In this document: positions 7,784-15,868 of the stretch, in pieces
Numbering within the stretch: the stretch's first letter is position 1
Layout of the letters: each line of letters opens with the position of its first letter
From: Vreelandella zhaodongensis
Lineage (GTDB): Bacteria > Pseudomonadota > Gammaproteobacteria > Pseudomonadales > Halomonadaceae
DNA length: 64,000 nucleotides
NCBI RefSeq assembly: GCF_013415115.1
Contig: NZ_JACCDD010000005.1
Coordinates: 1 to 64,000 of the forward strand
Direction: 5' to 3'
Translations under genes and position numbers: made by a program
Notes under the pieces: generated by a model
Databases searched by the model: none
What the model saw: only the letters and a program-made list of their open reading frames with translations
Told to the model about the DNA's origin: nothing

Positions 7784-7793
7784 GCTATTACCT

Positions 7794-7893
7794 ACTTAAC
7801 ACACTGCTGTGAGGCTGAAAACGCACAACCCCTAATGCCAGCTTTAACTAAAAATACCAAATGTTTGAAATTCTTCTTAAACAGGGTGTTAGG
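7794..7893 (-). repeat. Possible degenerate attC between GNAT and methyltransferase genes
   Basis: On the minus strand the segment opens CCTAACACCCTG, with the upstream GNAT stop codon inside, and closes CAGCAGTGTGTTAAGT. Outer blocks CTAACAC/GTGTTAA and CCTG/CAG can pair. It is 100 bp long with an AT-rich centre. Stop overlap, consensus core GTTAAGT and box pairing fit attC, but the inner arms are poor. Confidence 0.4.
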
Positions 7894-8311
7894 AGAGCTC
7901 TTTAGCCATGCAGAAAAACCTATCGTCTTCTGCAACCACTCTGAAACCAAGCCGCTTATAAAGATGATGCGCTGGACTAATTTTAAACGCCCTTAGCCGG
8001 AGCTGTATTGCCTCGGACTCTCTCGCCAGCCTTAAAGACTCGTCCAGGGCAGATGCACCAATGCCTTTATTTTGAAATTTGTCACGAACTTGAAGATCTC
8101 GTAAATAACAGCTCTCATGGTCGAATTCTAGGCGAATTACACCAACCATTTCACCATTCAGCAAAATGTCCCAGTTTTTCAGCTTTAGAATCTGTTCCAA
8201 TATTCTGGCTTGATCCCAATCAACAGAGTAATGCTCATAGTACGAACGCATATTGTCGTATGTCATCTCTGCTGACTTCGCAAAATCAGTAGTTGGTTGA
8301 TATGAGATCAC
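7889..8311 (-). CDS. GNAT family N-acetyltransferase
   Basis: About 140 residues from the GTG at 8311, which is preceded by TTAGGAG with 7-nt spacing; an upstream extension to 8386 has no ribosome binding site and no family similarity. The core strand YLRDLQVRDKFQNKGIG holds the acetyl-CoA loop (QNKGIG at about residues 82-87), and HLYKRLGFRVV near the C-terminus is the usual alpha4/beta7 element. Substrate unknown. CTGTTAGG immediately upstream and the attC-like segment at its 3' end suggest cassette ancestry. Confidence 0.82.
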   Translation of the reverse strand: MISYQPTTDFAKSAEMTYDNMRSYYEHYSVDWDQARILEQILKLKNWDILLNGEMVGVIRLEFDHESCYLRDLQVRDKFQNKGIGASALDESLRLARESEAIQLRLRAFKISPAHHLYKRLGFRVVAEDDRFFCMAKELS

Positions 8312-8479
8312 TATAAATCTCCTAACAGATATTGGATGGTACGTTCTATGGTGGGGTGAGTACGCCAGCATATGGATCAACCACATGCAGCCTAGTTAAT
8401 GCCCTCTCCAATATCTTAATTTCCAATAAAAACAATTATTATGAACGCTTTGTGCTAACACAAATTGCCATCTATTTAT

Positions 8480-8815
8480 TCATGCTTTTTTCACAAACTG
8501 GGCGGTGACCATCATGTCGCCAGCGCCATCAACCTTGCAGTCGAGCTGGTGGTCTTTGCCTTCCTTAAGCCGCTTGATAACCGCCTTGGTGCCAATCTTA
8601 AGCACGATTGAGCTGCCTTTGACCTTGAGGTCTTTGATTAGCGTTACCTTATCGCCTTCAGCAAGCAGGGTGCCATTGGCATCTTTCACCGTGACGGTGT
8701 CTTCCGCTTCAACCTCGGAGGGGTTCCATTCGTGGGCGCATTCCGGGCAGATGAACAGGCTTTGATCCTGGTAGACGAATTCAGATTGGCAATTGGGGCA
8801 AGGTGGGCATGACAT
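8480..8815 (-). CDS. YjdM/PhnA-type zinc ribbon protein
   Basis: A 111-residue protein matching the alkylphosphonate utilisation operon protein PhnA/YjdM family. The N-terminal zinc ribbon has CPNC at residues 6-9 and CPEC at 23-26, followed by ECAHEW and a beta-rich C-terminal domain with [25 protein letters not shown]-type spacing, ending VTAQFVKKA. Despite the historic name the family is not required for phosphonate use in general and its role is unclear. It stands alone here, with no phn genes nearby. Confidence 0.93.
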   Translation of the reverse strand: MSCPPCPNCQSEFVYQDQSLFICPECAHEWNPSEVEAEDTVTVKDANGTLLAEGDKVTLIKDLKVKGSSIVLKIGTKAVIKRLKEGKDHQLDCKVDGAGDMMVTAQFVKKA

Positions 8816-8935
8816 GGAAGGTGACTTCTGTGATTTGGTTGGCTGCTTATGATACTGAGCCTTTGCAGCTTTGGCGAATGCATCCAGGCAGGTTCACTGG
8901 GAAGCGGTGCCTGTTGATGGCTCAGTGTTTGAATC

Positions 8936-8963
8936 GTCGCGGGCTAAAGCCACCTCCTACAGG
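8936..8963. repeat. REP-like extragenic palindrome
   Basis: The stretch TCGCGGGCTAAAGCCACC followed by TCCTACAGG has a GGCTAAAGCC palindrome and a CTCCTACA tail, the layout of REP sequences known from Pseudomonas and relatives. It is the only one I noticed in the window and lies in the 290-bp gap between the YjdM gene and the toxin-antitoxin pair. Confidence 0.5.
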
Positions 8964-9056
8964 GCGTTTTTATAGTTGGGGATGATGGGTTGGCTACCTG
9001 AAGATAGGCATAATTTGATTAGCTGTTTTGCCCTCTTCCTAGTTTTAGAAAATCTC

Positions 9057-9104
9057 TTGATAATAGGGCATAGCCTATATAGGATAAAACCTATAAAAAA
9101 GAGG
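9057..9104 (+). promoter_or_regulatory. Promoter and palindromic operator of the toxin-antitoxin pair
   Basis: TTGATA at 9057-9062 and TAGGAT at 9080-9085 are spaced 17 bp and fit a sigma-70 promoter. CCTATATAGG (9074-9083) is a perfect palindrome overlapping the -10 region, and TAGGATAAAACCTA beside it is a second, gapped one. Such overlap is how antitoxins of the HigA type repress their own operon; binding here is inferred. AAGAGG at 9098-9103 is the ribosome binding site for the toxin. Confidence 0.55.
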
Positions 9105-9109
9105 TCTCC

Positions 9110-9454
9110 ATGTGGTCTATCGAGCAAACAGACACATTTGAAGCGTGGTTCTTCTCATTGGAAGAAATTGAACGTGAGAACGTTCTGGCTTCTGTACTTC
9201 TTCTACGTGAACGAGGCCCGATGCTTTCAAGGCCGCACGCTGACACTGTAAATGGCTCGCAGCATTCCAACATGAAGGAATTGCGTGTTCAGTGCCAGGG
9301 ACGTCCTATTAGAGTATTTTTTGCGTTTGACCCACGTCGCACAGGCATCTTGCTATGCGCAGGCGATAAAGGTGGAAATGACAAGCGCTTCTATAATGAG
9401 ATGATTCCAGTCGCCGATAAAGAATATACGGCTCACCTGGAAACACTAAAGTGA
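9110..9454 (+). CDS. RelE/HigB-type toxin (phage Gp49-like family)
   Basis: A 114-residue toxin of the type II RelE/ParE superfamily, Gp49-like branch. Diagnostic parts are the N-terminal WSIEQTDTFEAWFFSL, the central MKELRVQCQGRPIRVFFAFDPRR (residues about 55-77) and LLCAGDKGGNDKRFYNEMIPVADKEYTAHL at the end. Relatives cut mRNA at the ribosome. It precedes its antitoxin by 10 nt, the toxin-first order typical of higBA-like pairs. The start ATG at 9110 follows AAGAGG. Confidence 0.92.
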   Translation: MWSIEQTDTFEAWFFSLEEIERENVLASVLLLRERGPMLSRPHADTVNGSQHSNMKELRVQCQGRPIRVFFAFDPRRTGILLCAGDKGGNDKRFYNEMIPVADKEYTAHLETLK

Positions 9455-9464
9455 GGTGGTAACC

Positions 9465-9767
9465 ATGGCACGTAAACTGGAAGACTTGTTAGCAAGAGAA
9501 AAGCCAGAGATCGTTGCGGCAGCCGAGGCGAAAGCCAACGATATGTTATTCGAGATCAGGCTTGCCGAAATTCGTCAGCTAGCGGAGAAAACCCAAGCAG
9601 ACATAGCTATTGCGATGGGAGTAAAACAACCCACCGTCGCAGGACTTGAGAAAGTTGGCCAGGATATGCGCCTTAGTTCACTCAAACGCTACGTCGAAGC
9701 GCTAGGCGGCCGAGTCCGTGTCGATATAGAACTTCCCGATGGAAGTCATCATGGCTTCCCTGTATAG
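9465..9767 (+). CDS. XRE-family antitoxin (HigA-like)
   Basis: A 100-residue helix-turn-helix protein. The HTH is around residues 37-60 (EKTQADIAIAMGVKQPTVAG), followed by LKRYVEALGGRVRVDIELPDG, the usual dimerisation end of Gp49-associated antitoxins. ATG 9465 is preferred over the in-frame GTG at 9456 because GAGGTGG lies just upstream. It should neutralise the toxin at 9110-9454 and, by family analogy, repress the shared promoter through the palindromes at 9074-9095. Confidence 0.92.
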   Translation: MARKLEDLLAREKPEIVAAAEAKANDMLFEIRLAEIRQLAEKTQADIAIAMGVKQPTVAGLEKVGQDMRLSSLKRYVEALGGRVRVDIELPDGSHHGFPV

Positions 9768-9834
9768 CTGTCCCCAACAAGCTGTTTAGACTTACGCCGT
9801 TTTTTAGTAATGCATCACACCTCGAATACTTAGA

Positions 9835-11448
9835 TCAAACCGGCTCCAGGTGCCAACCTTGTTCGGTTGCTAGCAGGCGGTCTGTTAGCGCTAGGTTTTC
9901 CAGAAAGGCATCGTCGTGGGATACCACCACTAACGCGCCTTGGTAACTGCGCAGCATGGTTTCCAGTGCTTGTGCTGAAGGCAAATCAAGGTGGTTATTT
10001 GGCTCGTCCAGTAGCAATAGTTGCGGTGGGGAGTCGGCATAAAGGATGCAGGCCAGCGCTCCTTTCAGGCGCTCACCACCGCTTAGCAATCCACTGGGTG
10101 TGGTGATTTTTTGCGCGCCTAGGCCTAACTGGGCTAACCGCATGCGTAGGTCTCCTTCACTCGCGGTTCGGTTGGCCCGTTGCAGCTGTTCGAGTAGCGT
10201 CTTTGCTGGGTCTAGATTCCCCAGTTGCTGGTCAAGATAGGCGCTTTCAGGCGTAATGTTGTAGGTTCCTGATAAGGGCTCAATCTGGCCCGCCAGCACG
10301 CGGAGCAGCGTAGATTTACCACAGCCATTCGGCCCGACAATGCCTAGTCGCTGCTGCCCTTTCAGCATTAGATTAATGTGCCGAGTGGCTCCCATGACGA
10401 ACGGTAGCTCAACCCTTTCTAACTCAGCCAAACAGCGCTTGGCGGCCTGAGTAATAGGTATTTCATGCAGGTTGATTTGTCGCTCGTTTTCAACCTGCTT
10501 TGCGGCGTCACGCACACGTTGATTTAGCTGCGCCTGACTGGTCACCTGCTTTTGGCGCAGCGCGCCCGCCGAGGTTTCGCTGCGCTCTTTCTGGCGGTCT
10601 AACAGGATCTTGGCCTGGTTGGCTTCCTTGCCCAGCCGATTGCCGCGAGCCTGGCGTTTCTCCTGACGTTCACGCTGCTTGCGCATCGTTCGCTCTTCGC
10701 GTTGGCGTTCGAGCTTTCGCTGGCTGAGCTGATCAAGGGCAGCCTGCTGTTCATGCGCTTTCGCTTGGGCATAGAACGTATAGTTGCCGCCGTAGCTGTG
10801 CAGCCCTACGGGCGACAGTTCCACGATACGCTCCATGGCTTCCAGTAGTTGTCGGTCATGGCTAACCACAATCAGCCCACGCGGCCAGCGCTGCAGCTGT
10901 TCGATAAGCGCCTGCCGATTTGGTCGGTCGAGATGGTTGCTTGGCTCATCAAGAATCAGGCAATCCGCCTCCGAGAGCATGGCGCCCATTAAGGCCACGC
11001 GCATGGCTTCACCGCCGCTCAATGTGTTCGCTGGTGTGCTGGCCTCAAGATAGCCCAGGCCATTGCGTTCGAGTTCATGGCGAAATCGCTGGGACATGTC
11101 CCAGCGATCATCAACTGCCTCAAAATCCTCAGGCGCTGTGCTGCCCGCCTCAATGCGGGCTAGCGCATCCAGCGTTGTTCGAACACCGGCAAGATCAGCG
11201 ACACAAGCACCCTTCGGCTGTGCTATCTGCTGGGCAAGGTAATGGACGCTATCGGGGCGCTGGCACTCGCCAGTGGTTGGCTGCAATAGACCCGCGAGGA
11301 TTTGGGCTAGGACTGTTTTGCCGACACCATTACGCCCCACCAACCCGGTTGGGCGGTTATCGAACTGCTCGTAAAGGTCAGTGAAAAGCGTTCTGCCATC
11401 CGACAGAACGTAGGAAACACCTTTTAAGGTGAGATAGGTATTTGTCAT
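9835..11448 (-). CDS. ABC-F family ATPase
   Basis: A cytoplasmic protein of 537 residues with two ABC domains and no membrane segments. Walker A motifs GRNGVGKT (about residue 38) and GPNGCGKS (about 370), two LSGGE signatures and two Walker B segments ending ILDEPSNHLD and LLDEPNNHLD are intact. A long, charged, Arg/Lys/Gln-rich linker (about residues 230-320) joins them. ABC-F proteins act on the ribosome, in translation control or antibiotic protection; which applies here is not clear. Start at 11448 (MTNTYLTLKG) was preferred to 11469 because the family motif begins there; the spacing of a GGAA upstream is acceptable. Five 12-bp tandem repeats follow upstream at 11491-11550. Confidence 0.9.
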   Translation of the reverse strand: MTNTYLTLKGVSYVLSDGRTLFTDLYEQFDNRPTGLVGRNGVGKTVLAQILAGLLQPTTGECQRPDSVHYLAQQIAQPKGACVADLAGVRTTLDALARIEAGSTAPEDFEAVDDRWDMSQRFRHELERNGLGYLEASTPANTLSGGEAMRVALMGAMLSEADCLILDEPSNHLDRPNRQALIEQLQRWPRGLIVVSHDRQLLEAMERIVELSPVGLHSYGGNYTFYAQAKAHEQQAALDQLSQRKLERQREERTMRKQRERQEKRQARGNRLGKEANQAKILLDRQKERSETSAGALRQKQVTSQAQLNQRVRDAAKQVENERQINLHEIPITQAAKRCLAELERVELPFVMGATRHINLMLKGQQRLGIVGPNGCGKSTLLRVLAGQIEPLSGTYNITPESAYLDQQLGNLDPAKTLLEQLQRANRTASEGDLRMRLAQLGLGAQKITTPSGLLSGGERLKGALACILYADSPPQLLLLDEPNNHLDLPSAQALETMLRSYQGALVVVSHDDAFLENLALTDRLLATEQGWHLEPV

Positions 11449-11490
11449 GTGTGATTCCAACGATGCCAAGAACTCTCTCTAGACCCCCTC

Positions 11491-11550
11491 CCAAGAACTA
11501 TTCCAAGGACCATCCCTAGAACTATTCCAAGAACTATGCCAAGGACTATC
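11491..11550. repeat. Five imperfect 12-bp tandem repeats
   Basis: Units CCAAGAACTATT, CCAAGGACCATC, CCTAGAACTATT, CCAAGAACTATG and CCAAGGACTATC follow one another without gaps; a part unit (CCAAGAACT) lies just before at 11466-11474. They lie upstream of the ABC-F gene. The units differ by one to four bases, so the array is not recent. Confidence 0.9.
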
Positions 11551-11682
11551 CTTGCTACTGGGGGCTGGTGGAGACTGGCCGTTATTGCAACGGCGGCATC
11601 AATGGTTCATTGGACAAATACCTCTGCTAAACGTGGGAAGGCATAAACAATAATACAAATAACACTCGCTAGCTATGAGGTG

Positions 11683-12876
11683 TTAGGGGGATTTTCGCTT
11701 ACCGCTCCTTCGACAATATCGGCCTCCCATTATCAGGCAAAAGATGAATACCTGGGTTATCGCTATACAGGCAACTACCCCGCTCCAGGCCCATATCGCA
11801 AAGGCATACGCCGCAAGGCTTGCGCCCATTGCGCCGCCTAAATAGTAGCAAGTGAGGTATATGCCCGCAGCAACACCAGCGGGTACGCGGCGCGAGCTGC
11901 TTAATAACTGGGTCGTCACTGTTTGGAACATATAGGTTCCTATGGCAAATAGTGCAACGCCCACCGGAATAGACATGTGCATTGCGCTAATCAGCCACAG
12001 CGATCCCCAGATCAACGCCATCAGTAATATGGCAATCGCTATTTCACTGAGGTAGCGCCTCAATACGCTGGAAGTGAGTACGAAAAAAAGCGCTGGCAGA
12101 CATGCTAGATAGATCGTGCCGATCTGCTGTGAATCCCAATGATAGGGTTCTTGAGAAAGCCATAAACCAAGCGCGGTAAACACAGCGCTTTGCGTGAAAA
12201 GAAGAGCAAAACCAGCGAGATAGGCAATAAGCAGCGTATTGTCAGTAAGCGCGCGCCTTATATATGTCACCGGCGTTTGATGCCTTTCCGCACACTGCGT
12301 TGGTCCGGCACCCGCAGTTTTCAGAAGAGTTGTTTCCGGAAGAGTAGTTCTCGGAAGAGTCGCTTTCGGAAGAAGACAAATCGCCACCGCAGCCAGCACC
12401 ATCAGGCATGCGGAGCTTAAGAATCCCAGCTTCCAACCAATGGCATCAACTGACCAAGCGGGATAAAACCGGCTGAGCGTACTGCCAACAATGGTTCCGG
12501 TCACGTACAGAGGCACGAAGCTCCTGGGGTGCTGAGAAACCAGATTCATTGTTGCGGTTAATAGAGAGGGAATGACAATGCCCTGGCCGAGCCGCATTGC
12601 AAAAAGCACATCTTGGCGAGTGGTAAATGCAATCGAAGCATTAATCGCAGCCAATGTGAGAAAGCCAGCTATCAATAAGGTCGATGGGTTGGCGCGTTTT
12701 GTTACAGCACCCGTTATTGGCGCGGTTATCATCATTCCTAGCAGCGACGCCATCGTTAACCAGCCAGCGCCAGTGGCCGTTGTTCCGAACCGCTCTACTA
12801 ACGCTGGAAACAGCGCCTGAAGCTGGTACAAATTAAAAAAAGCGCCGAGCGATCCGATCATTAAGGCCGTACGCAT
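11683..12876 (-). CDS. MFS transporter
   Basis: A 397-residue inner-membrane protein with about 12 hydrophobic segments, of the YnfM/arabinose-efflux-like group: start MRTALMIGSLGAFFNLYQLQALFPALV and the conserved loop PITGAVTKRANPSTLL between segments 2 and 3. It probably exports a small molecule by proton exchange; the substrate is unknown. The central cytoplasmic loop contains a five-residue repeat (LPKAT, LPRTT, LPETT, LLKTA) from a 15-bp tandem repeat at 12317-12376. It is divergent from the LysR gene at 13021, across 144 bp, which suggests that regulator controls it. Confidence 0.88.
   Translation of the reverse strand: MRTALMIGSLGAFFNLYQLQALFPALVERFGTTATGAGWLTMASLLGMMITAPITGAVTKRANPSTLLIAGFLTLAAINASIAFTTRQDVLFAMRLGQGIVIPSLLTATMNLVSQHPRSFVPLYVTGTIVGSTLSRFYPAWSVDAIGWKLGFLSSACLMVLAAVAICLLPKATLPRTTLPETTLLKTAGAGPTQCAERHQTPVTYIRRALTDNTLLIAYLAGFALLFTQSAVFTALGLWLSQEPYHWDSQQIGTIYLACLPALFFVLTSSVLRRYLSEIAIAILLMALIWGSLWLISAMHMSIPVGVALFAIGTYMFQTVTTQLLSSSRRVPAGVAAGIYLTCYYLGGAMGASLAAYAFAIWAWSGVVACIAITQVFIFCLIMGGRYCRRSGKRKSP
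12317..12376. repeat. Four 15-bp tandem repeats inside the MFS gene
   Basis: Units beginning GTTTTCAGAAG, GTTTCCGGAAG, GTTCTCGGAAG and GCTTTCGGAAG, each 15 bp, encode four five-residue repeats in the loop between the two transporter halves. Length is a multiple of three, so the frame is kept. Confidence 0.88.
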
Positions 12877-13020
12877 GGCTTACCCCCGTTTAGGTAGGCC
12901 TCACCATACGTGTAGGCAGGGTTAGAATGAAGGTCGGATTCGGTATCTCAGTGATACGTGATGCGACAGAGCACTGCGTCCGAAATCAGCGTATGTTGTG
13001 CTCAAGTGAGGAGCTACGAA

Positions 13021-13908
13021 ATGGTCGAGCTTAAGCAGATAAAGCATTTTGTTGCCGTTGCTGAGGAACTTAACTTCAGGCGCGCTGCCGAGCGATTGCA
13101 TATTACCCAGCCACCGCTGAGCCAGAGCATCAAAGCACTGGAAGAGACGGTGGGTGTGAAGCTGTTCGAGCGCAATACCCGAGGCGTCCATCTCACCAAA
13201 GCAGGCGAGGCCTTTCTTGGTGAGAGCCTGGAAATACTGAGAGCTGCGCAGCGAAGTGTCAGCGTTGCAAGGCAAGCGGCTCATGGTGAAGTCGGCACGC
13301 TGCGCATTGGTTATTCGGCCAGTGCGATCTTCTCCAAAACCCTCACCTCTGCCCTAGCTAAACTGCTCGCCGATCGCCCACTGCTCGAACTGCAGCTGTG
13401 CGAAGGGAATGCCCTCTTGCATATCGCCTCGCTGAAAGCGGGTAAGCTTGACGCTGCGGTACTACGAGCCGACCTGGACGAGAACGCTCTAACGGGTTTA
13501 TCGGTTTCCAGGTTGGGAGATGAACCGCTGTTCGTGCTTCTCCCCCCAGGCCATCGGCTGCAGGCAAGGTCTTCCATCAATTTTAGCGAAATAGCCAGCG
13601 AGCGGCTCTTACTCCAGCCAGCTACCCAAAGGACATTCCTACGACGCCAACTGGAAACACTGGCCGATAAAGCGGGGGTTCCTCTCGGCCATGCATTAGA
13701 AGTGCCTGATATCGGAAGTATGCTGTGCTTTGTAGACGCCGGCATTGGTATCACGATTCTGCCTGCCAGCGCCGCGTCGATGGCTCACAGCCTGATTGCC
13801 ATACCGCTTGCCGATGAAGGCTCTTCCCAGCCGCTACTGCTAGCCCGCAAAGTAGGCAACCCTTTGAGTGAGCAGCTCAAACGTCTTGTTGAGACCCATT
13901 CCTCATGA
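13021..13908 (+). CDS. LysR-family transcriptional regulator
   Basis: A 295-residue regulator. The N-terminal winged helix-turn-helix is clear (FVAVAEELNFRRAAERLHI at about 10-28, then TQPPLSQSIKALEE), followed by the type 2 periplasmic binding-like effector domain. GAGGAGC 7 nt before ATG 13021 fixes the start; the longer frame from 12958 lacks one. It is divergent from the MFS exporter gene, a layout in which LysR proteins usually control the neighbour and themselves; the effector is unknown. The 3' end overlaps the convergent acetyltransferase gene by 6 bp. Confidence 0.9.
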   Translation: MVELKQIKHFVAVAEELNFRRAAERLHITQPPLSQSIKALEETVGVKLFERNTRGVHLTKAGEAFLGESLEILRAAQRSVSVARQAAHGEVGTLRIGYSASAIFSKTLTSALAKLLADRPLLELQLCEGNALLHIASLKAGKLDAAVLRADLDENALTGLSVSRLGDEPLFVLLPPGHRLQARSSINFSEIASERLLLQPATQRTFLRRQLETLADKAGVPLGHALEVPDIGSMLCFVDAGIGITILPASAASMAHSLIAIPLADEGSSQPLLLARKVGNPLSEQLKRLVETHSS

Positions 13909-14421
13909 GCTTGGGGCGTAGCGCGTTTTAGGCTCAGAAGATGCGTGGTTATACCATTCCAGATCCAATCCCAAAAATTGGGTTCCTGGGACAGGGTTAT
14001 TCGTCACGGGTGTGTGTGGAACGAACCCATATGACTGGTATAGCGCCAAGGCCGTTTCGAACTCAGGTAGTACATCAAGGCATATTTTCTTATACCCACT
14101 GCTGATGGCTTCCTGCAATATTCGCTCTACCAACCTAGCGCCCAACTTACTTCCACGAGCAGTTGGACGAACATAAACCCGCTTCATTTCGCAGGTATTA
14201 TCGTTCACCTTGCGAAATGCAGCACACCCCACCGGTATCTTATTAATTGTTGCTAAAAATATCTTTGACTCATCCGAGCTATACTTTTCAGATAAGCTAT
14301 TAAATTCTTCATCATTACCTTGAAAAGCAAGGTCAACTGACGTGTTCGCTATATATTCTCGATACAAATCAAGTACAGCATTTAAGTCAGCGGGAAACGT
14401 TGCTCTTTCTACTGTATACAC
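13903..14421 (-). CDS. GNAT family N-acetyltransferase
   Basis: A 172-residue enzyme. The GNAT core reads EMKRVYVRPTARGSKLGARLVERIL (about residues 83-107) with ARGSKLG as the acetyl-CoA loop, then ALALYQSYGFVPH near 130-142 and FLGLDLEWYN at the end, resembling putative amino-acid acetyltransferases of the YjdJ/MnaT type. The GTG at 14421 follows AGGAGGAA with 5-nt spacing and is preferred to the ATG at 14445. Substrate unknown. Confidence 0.88.
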   Translation of the reverse strand: MYTVERATFPADLNAVLDLYREYIANTSVDLAFQGNDEEFNSLSEKYSSDESKIFLATINKIPVGCAAFRKVNDNTCEMKRVYVRPTARGSKLGARLVERILQEAISSGYKKICLDVLPEFETALALYQSYGFVPHTPVTNNPVPGTQFLGLDLEWYNHASSEPKTRYAPSS

Positions 14422-14628
14422 ACCTTCCTCCTGATTGCATGACACCTAGCGGTAAACCAGCACCGTTGACACACTTGTTCACTTTAGGGAAAGGTCTCTC
14501 CCAATCCTGATACCCAGCTTTTTTAGCGAGAACTAGCCCACACAAGCAATCCTTTTGCTTTGAAAGCAACCACATGAAAATTAATGGTAGGATGGTACTC
14601 TTACGTTAATACACATAAGGCATTACGA

Positions 14629-15066
14629 ATGCAATTCCTTCGTTTAGTTCTATTCAACCTTACCCTCCTGACCACTTCGATGCCGGTGATTAATCAGCAA
14701 ACTGCTTGGGCTGCTGATGAAGAGCTATATACAGAAGCTGAGGCTATGCGGCATATCGCGCTCTTTTCCAGAATATCGCTTTCTGCCTTATACAATAAAA
14801 TTCGTGTTTGCCACCTGGATAGCATCTTCTATTTTCATATTGGCCAACTCAAAGATGAGCAACATAAGTCGGAAGAAGAGCTGCTAAGTATGTTTTCAAG
14901 TGACCCAAGGTCTGTGGAAACTATCGCTAGCGTATTTGCATCAGAGGAACACTATTACGACGGCGCGATGGCCGTTTATGATGAATGCGCTAATCAAAAA
15001 TTAGAAGAAATGAAGTCACTAAGCTCATTCGACCAGCTTCACGCCATCGCCCTGGAAACTGATTAA
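14629..15066 (+). CDS. Hypothetical exported protein
   Basis: A 145-residue protein with a likely Sec signal peptide (MQFLRLVLFNLTLLTTSMPV, cleavage near AWA-AD at about 28). The mature part is acidic and helical with two cysteines (VCHLDS and DECANQ) that could form a disulphide. No family recognised. The ATG at 14629 was chosen because the hydrophobic signal begins there; the frame is open further upstream to 14584. Confidence 0.6.
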   Translation: MQFLRLVLFNLTLLTTSMPVINQQTAWAADEELYTEAEAMRHIALFSRISLSALYNKIRVCHLDSIFYFHIGQLKDEQHKSEEELLSMFSSDPRSVETIASVFASEEHYYDGAMAVYDECANQKLEEMKSLSSFDQLHAIALETD

Positions 15067-15150
15067 ACACCGAAAAATGCGCCATAGCCAAGCTACCGGT
15101 AACGAGTCGAGTTCCGAAAGCTGCATGGGCCGTACGCCAGCAAATATCTG

Positions 15151-15414
15151 TTATGTCATCGAATGCGCACCAAAGGATGCATTATAAAAGCCCATAGCAA
15201 GAACAAACATCACAAAGGTAATAAAACCAAAAATGGTAACCCAATTGACATCCCGCTGAGTTAACGCTCCTCTTGGGTATCGACCAATAGTGAGAAACCA
15301 GAGGGATAGGCGCCCCAGATTAAAAAATACAATCTGGATAAGCAGCACCATAACGAGCAACTTTAGAAGCTCGGCTATGATTTCAGCTAGCCTGCTAAGT
15401 GCATCATTCATCAC
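15151..15414 (-). CDS. Hypothetical small membrane protein
   Basis: An 87-residue protein with two hydrophobic helices (LLKLLVMVLLIQIVFF near 15-31 and WVTIFGFITFVMFVLAMGFY near 58-77) joined by a basic loop. Not recognised. Nothing at its flanks suggests an operon partner. Confidence 0.5.
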   Translation of the reverse strand: MMNDALSRLAEIIAELLKLLVMVLLIQIVFFNLGRLSLWFLTIGRYPRGALTQRDVNWVTIFGFITFVMFVLAMGFYNASFGAHSMT

Positions 15415-15853
15415 TCAATCTCTTTAGCATTAAACCATTCCTCTCCAACTTGTAACGAGCCCATTGCCCCTCTAGAAGTTCATTTAAACCGAAACAGCTC
15501 GCTCTGCTTTCACTCTAGAGGGAAAGCAGCACTCATACCTCAGATGTTACTTATTGACCAACAAATACTTCTTTTAACTGAACCACTAGCCACCTCAGCC
15601 TCTCGAGTGCCATCTAACTACCTGCGGACACTATCAGCCTATTGCTTATCGACCATACGTATTATTGAAGCTACCTAACTGGCTATTTTTACACCACTCT
15701 TTATCCTCTGGATACCCTTAAACAGTTGCGGGCTACGACCTTACCGCAAAACTACAGCCACCTCCTATCCTGCTTTTCCCAACCACGCAGAAATGAAGGT
15801 AGATGTGATTCGCTTATCCGCGCCTCGGCTCCTAGACTGAAAGCTCATTTCTT
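15415..15853. other. Gene-free stretch
   Basis: About 440 bp without a credible coding frame. I see neither tRNA nor a clear terminator or repeat in it; several short pyrimidine-rich runs are present. Confidence 0.5.
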
Positions 15854-15868
15854 TTGAGTTACCGACCT

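Noticed and set aside
8505-8765. 86-codon plus-strand frame
   Set aside because: Antisense shadow of the YjdM/PhnA gene, which has clear zinc-ribbon motifs on the other strand.
11491-11550. CRISPR-like array
   Set aside because: Units are 12 bp with no spacers between them, unlike CRISPR repeats of 24-37 bp separated by unique spacers.
14387-14575. 62-codon frame upstream of the acetyltransferase at 13903
   Set aside because: It overlaps that gene's start in another frame and has no ribosome binding site or conserved motif.
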